The notes under the pieces: generated by a model
Databases searched by the model: none
What the model was told of the DNA's origin: nothing
The model's input: the letters and a program-made list of their open reading frames with translations, nothing else
Assembly (NCBI GenBank): GCA_017303795.1
Contig: JAFLBR010000012.1
Coordinates: 1 to 64,000 of the forward strand
Length of the DNA: 64,000 bases
Reading direction: 5' to 3'
Source: Cytophagales bacterium
Lineage (GTDB): Bacteria; Bacteroidota; Bacteroidia; Cytophagales; Cyclobacteriaceae
Shown: positions 61,903 through 64,000 of the stretch, in pieces
Layout of the letters: each line of letters begins with the position of its first letter
How positions within the stretch are numbered: position 1 is the stretch's first letter
Translations under genes and position numbers: made by a program

Positions 61903-62802
61903 TTATGATTGGATAACGATTTTACGCTTACGCATGATGGATGCAAAAGCCAAACCTGAGATGAGATGCCACACGCCCCACCATGCCGCCACTACCGCCA
62001 TAGCCGTGTTACCATTAAAAAAAGTAAAGATGAGAATTAACGCCAGCCCCGAGTTTTGAATACCAGTTTCAATAGCCACGGTGCGATTAACGTCTTCGGT
62101 ATTTTTTAGTGCTTTACTGAAATAATAGGCTGCAGCTAAAGCCAAACCATTGTGGAGTAGCACAATCCAAAATACATTGCCGAGATGAATAGCAAAAGCA
62201 TCTTGATTATTAAGTACTGCGGCAATAATAAATGCGATTAGTATAAACATGGATACGATGCGCACCGGTTTGGCAATTTTTTGTGCGATGCGGGGTAGGT
62301 GCGAAGCCACACTCATGCCCAGTACAAGCGGCAATAATAAAATGGCCACCATATTAACGAGCAATGAAACCAAATCAACTTCGAATGATTTTATTTCGGT
62401 AGCAAGTGAAGGCAAGATAGATCCCCAAAGAAAAAAACTAAGCGGTGTAATAAAAAACGCACCCAACGATGTGAATGCTGTAAGTGTTACCGACAACGCT
62501 ACATGCCCGCGTGCCATTTGCGAAAAAAAATTCGACACATTACCACCAGGGCAACATGCCACCAGCAACATGCCTAATGCCATGCCGGGTGAAATCGGCA
62601 ACACGGAAATTAATAGTAAAGTCAGTAGCGGCAACAAGATGATTTGTGAAAACAAGCCGGTGGCGATGGCTTTCTTTTGGCCTACCAGTTGGGTAAAGTG
62701 TACCCACCGGATATCCAACGCTACACCAAACATGATGATGGCGAGACAGATGTTTAAAACAGTTAGGCTGCTTTCGGAGAATTGGATGGCGGCTTCGGGC
62801 AA
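61903..62802 (-). CDS. Bile acid:sodium symporter family transporter (BASS)
   Basis: 299 residues from a TTG start at 62802 (an upstream in-frame stop and no ATG leave no better choice). About nine to ten hydrophobic helices with the family sequences FGVALDIRWVHF near 25-36, LLVACCPGGNVSNFFSQMARG (ASBT-type crossover motif) near 79-99, and ETGIQNSGLALIL near 246-258. Substrate could be bile acids, pantoate or other organic anions; unknown. It sits 42 bases after rnhA and 5 before the acyltransferase start. Confidence 0.88.
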   Translation of the reverse strand: MPEAAIQFSESSLTVLNICLAIIMFGVALDIRWVHFTQLVGQKKAIATGLFSQIILLPLLTLLLISVLPISPGMALGMLLVACCPGGNVSNFFSQMARGHVALSVTLTAFTSLGAFFITPLSFFLWGSILPSLATEIKSFEVDLVSLLVNMVAILLLPLVLGMSVASHLPRIAQKIAKPVRIVSMFILIAFIIAAVLNNQDAFAIHLGNVFWIVLLHNGLALAAAYYFSKALKNTEDVNRTVAIETGIQNSGLALILIFTFFNGNTAMAVVAAWWGVWHLISGLAFASIMRKRKIVIQS

Positions 62803-62844
62803 GTGGTGTAGGTTTTGTTTTTAAAGATACAGGTTTGATTGAAA

Positions 62845-63312
62845 TCAATCGGATTCTTTTGTGCGGTTTTCTTCATACCAGCTATCAACAAGTAAATCAT
62901 CGCTAAGGGCTGCTGAAACTGCAAGCTGATCGCACCGTTCATTTTCCGGGTGGCCTGCATGGCCTTTAACCCAACTGAACTTAGGTCGGAAGCGATGATG
63001 CAACGGAATGTAGCGCTGCCATAAATCGGCATTAGCTTTCTTGGCAAAATTCTTTTTCTGCCAGCCCCACAACCAACCTTTTTCAATCGCATCAATTACA
63101 TACTTCGAATCGGAATACACGGTTATGGGCATCCCGAATTTTTTGATGGCTTCCAGTGCTACAATCACCCCCAGCAATTCCATGCGGTTGTTGGTAGTAA
63201 GCCGATACCCCTGGTTAAGTTCTTTTACATGGCCGTTAAACTTTAAGACAATACCATACCCCCCAGGGCCGGGATTACCTTGTGCAGCACCATCGGTGTA
63301 AATGCGAATCAT
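62845..63312 (-). CDS. rnhA: Ribonuclease HI
   Basis: 155 residues. All four acidic catalytic positions are present: Asp7 in IYTDGAAQGNPG, Glu45 in NNRMELLGV, Asp68 in VYSDSKYV, Asp128 in NERCDQLAV; His118 lies in KGHAGHPEN. It degrades the RNA of RNA-DNA hybrids. A minus-strand TATTTTTG (63317-63324) lies only about five bases before the ATG, so transcription may start at or next to the start codon (possible leaderless mRNA). Confidence 0.95.
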   Translation of the reverse strand: MIRIYTDGAAQGNPGPGGYGIVLKFNGHVKELNQGYRLTTNNRMELLGVIVALEAIKKFGMPITVYSDSKYVIDAIEKGWLWGWQKKNFAKKANADLWQRYIPLHHRFRPKFSWVKGHAGHPENERCDQLAVSAALSDDLLVDSWYEENRTKESD

Positions 63313-63418
63313 GCTGCAAAAATATAAGTTTGAAGATGATTGTGGGGAATGACTGAAAAGTTAAGCCAAGCAAATTGAAGCATGGATGGGCACACGCTTT
63401 TCCGGGCTTCTGATTTGG

Positions 63419-63448
63419 TTTGCAGGAAATGGAAATTTGATATATTTG
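63419..63448 (+). promoter_or_regulatory. Bacteroidota-type promoter of the tRNA-Ala gene
   Basis: TTTG at 63419-63422 and TATATTTG at 63441-63448, separated by 18 bases: both -33 (TTTG) and -7 (TAnnTTTG) words of the major sigma factor in this phylum. Transcription would begin just ahead of the tRNA at 63462. Confidence 0.7.
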
Positions 63449-63461
63449 CACCCTCTCAAAC

Positions 63462-63535
63462 GGGGGATTAGCTCAGCTGGCTAGAGCGCTTCCATGGCAT
63501 GGAAGAGGTCATCGGTTCGACTCCGATATTCTCCA
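63462..63535 (+). tRNA. tRNA-Ala (anticodon GGC)
   Basis: 74 nt cloverleaf. Acceptor GGGGGAT (63462-63468) pairs with ATTCTCC using two G-U pairs; anticodon stem CTTCC/GGAAG around loop ATGGCAT, anticodon GGC; T-arm ATCGG-TTCGACT-CCGAT. Discriminator A. The CCA end is not encoded (CAA follows). Preceded by a promoter and followed by a terminator, so it is an independent unit. Confidence 0.96.
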
Positions 63536-63560
63536 CAAAACCATCATTTGAATGCGAATG

Positions 63561-63597
63561 AAACATCGGTTGCGACTTATCGCGACCGATGTTTTTC
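63561..63597 (+). terminator. Intrinsic terminator after tRNA-Ala
   Basis: AAACATCGGTTGCG (63561-63574) pairs with CGCGACCGATGTTT (63581-63594) with one G-U pair, then TTT. Confidence 0.85.
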
Positions 63598-63618
63598 ATT
63601 TAAACAAGAACCGTACTT

Positions 63619-64000
63619 TTATTGAATGTGCTTCTTATCAATAAACTCACGGAAAGTTTTACGGTAGGTATCGCCAATAGGCAAAGAAGCAGCACCAATC
63701 TGCACTTCATTTTTTTGTACCACGTCAATTGCCTGCACGGCCACTATGTAGGAGTTATGGATGCGAATAAATTTATCGGCTGGTAATTGTTCTTCCAGCG
63801 TTTTCATCCGCTGCAGCGTGGTAATTTTCTGTTGTTTGGTGTGAATGGTTACGTAATCTTTCAAGCCTTCCACATATAGAATTTCAGCCAGCGTAATTTT
63901 TACGGATTTGGTACCATCTTTCACAAACACATAATCCGGTAACACTTGTATTTCAGTTACAGGGCTTGCTTTACTTTCGCCCGAAAGGCGTTGTGTTACT
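63619..64000 (-). CDS. LytTR-type response regulator, C-terminal part (gene continues past window)
   Basis: 127 visible codons with no start: the frame remains open to the right window edge, reading VTQRLSGESKASPVTEIQV before DYVFVKDG, a typical linker between receiver and DNA-binding domains. An in-frame GTG at 63945 is probably internal. The visible part is the LytTR domain: KDGTKSVKITLAEILYVEG, KDYVTIHT, MKTLEEQL, FIRIHNSYIVAV and VQIGAASLPIGDTYRK. It binds DNA through its beta-strands. The N-terminal receiver domain should lie beyond 64000, probably beside its histidine kinase. Confidence 0.88.
   Translation of the reverse strand, partial: VTQRLSGESKASPVTEIQVLPDYVFVKDGTKSVKITLAEILYVEGLKDYVTIHTKQQKITTLQRMKTLEEQLPADKFIRIHNSYIVAVQAIDVVQKNEVQIGAASLPIGDTYRKTFREFIDKKHIQ

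Noticed and set aside
62249..62824. 191-codon frame on the plus strand
   Set aside because: Antisense shadow of the BASS transporter; the transporter frame has clear membrane helices and motifs.
63619..63945. Complete 108-residue LytTR protein starting at GTG 63945
   Set aside because: The frame is open to the right edge with a linker-like sequence, so the gene is partial and the GTG is internal.

Overview
The window reads as a chromosomal segment of a Bacteroidota bacterium, most likely Cytophagales-like. This is an inference from: a CHU_C-type (type IX secretion/gliding) C-terminal domain, a LytTR response regulator, many SpII lipoproteins and OM beta-barrels, TPR-type sensor kinases, DUF4197/DUF4345/PaaN-type genes, and several exact matches to the Bacteroidota -7 promoter word TAnnTTTG. 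Species cannot be named from the sequence alone. I see no prophage, CRISPR array, IS element or classical defence island. Most of the window is ordinary housekeeping and envelope genes separated by short repeat-rich spacers.

Layout. 1-2271: 3' part of a 23S rRNA gene, a repeat-bearing spacer, 5S rRNA and a terminator. 2272-14185: lipoprotein, DECR-like SDR, OmpA lipoprotein, PLDc_N micro-protein, a very large Asp-box (sortilin/VPS10-like) secreted protein, an MFS transporter, and a TPR histidine kinase followed by a small basic secreted protein. 14354-22510: trans-sulfuration PLP enzyme, then a striking run of three secreted proteins: two paralogous phage-tail-fibre-like repeat proteins (one with an S74 autoprocessing domain) and a CHU_C protein. 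22503-30239: lipoyl E2 acyltransferase, cold-shock protein with an unusual tail, CinA, DUF4197, PaaN, and an aminotransferase/membrane protein pair. 30432-37869: penicillin acylase family protein, D-Ala-D-Ala dipeptidase-like protein, a duplicated-domain secreted protein, M42 peptidase, a signal-less BtuF-like protein and an OM barrel. 37971-43625: aroA and aroB, proline dehydrogenase, lysS. 43627-50702: OM barrel and lptD divergent from an amidase-MCE-carboxylase run (envelope biogenesis). 50855-54000: SirB1-like protein, a Crp/Fnr-DUF4345-DinB operon, and an esterase. 54075-59424: a probable five-gene operon, cdd - SiaC-like - TerB/ABCG transporter - lipoprotein - secreted protein, closed by a strong hairpin. 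59526-64000: saccharopine dehydrogenase-like protein, an rnhA-BASS-acyltransferase operon, tRNA-Ala(GGC) and the 3' part of a LytTR regulator gene cut by the window edge.

Best candidates for something undescribed: (1) the ABCG transporter with a TerB-like N-terminal region beside a SiaC-like phosphoprotein and two envelope proteins; (2) the tandem tail-fibre-like secreted proteins with a conserved S74 Ser/Lys pair; (3) the 23S-5S spacer, which repeats the 5' strand of 5S helix I upstream of the real 5S. Base-level coordinates come from reading the sequence; family assignments come from recognised motifs, not from database searches.
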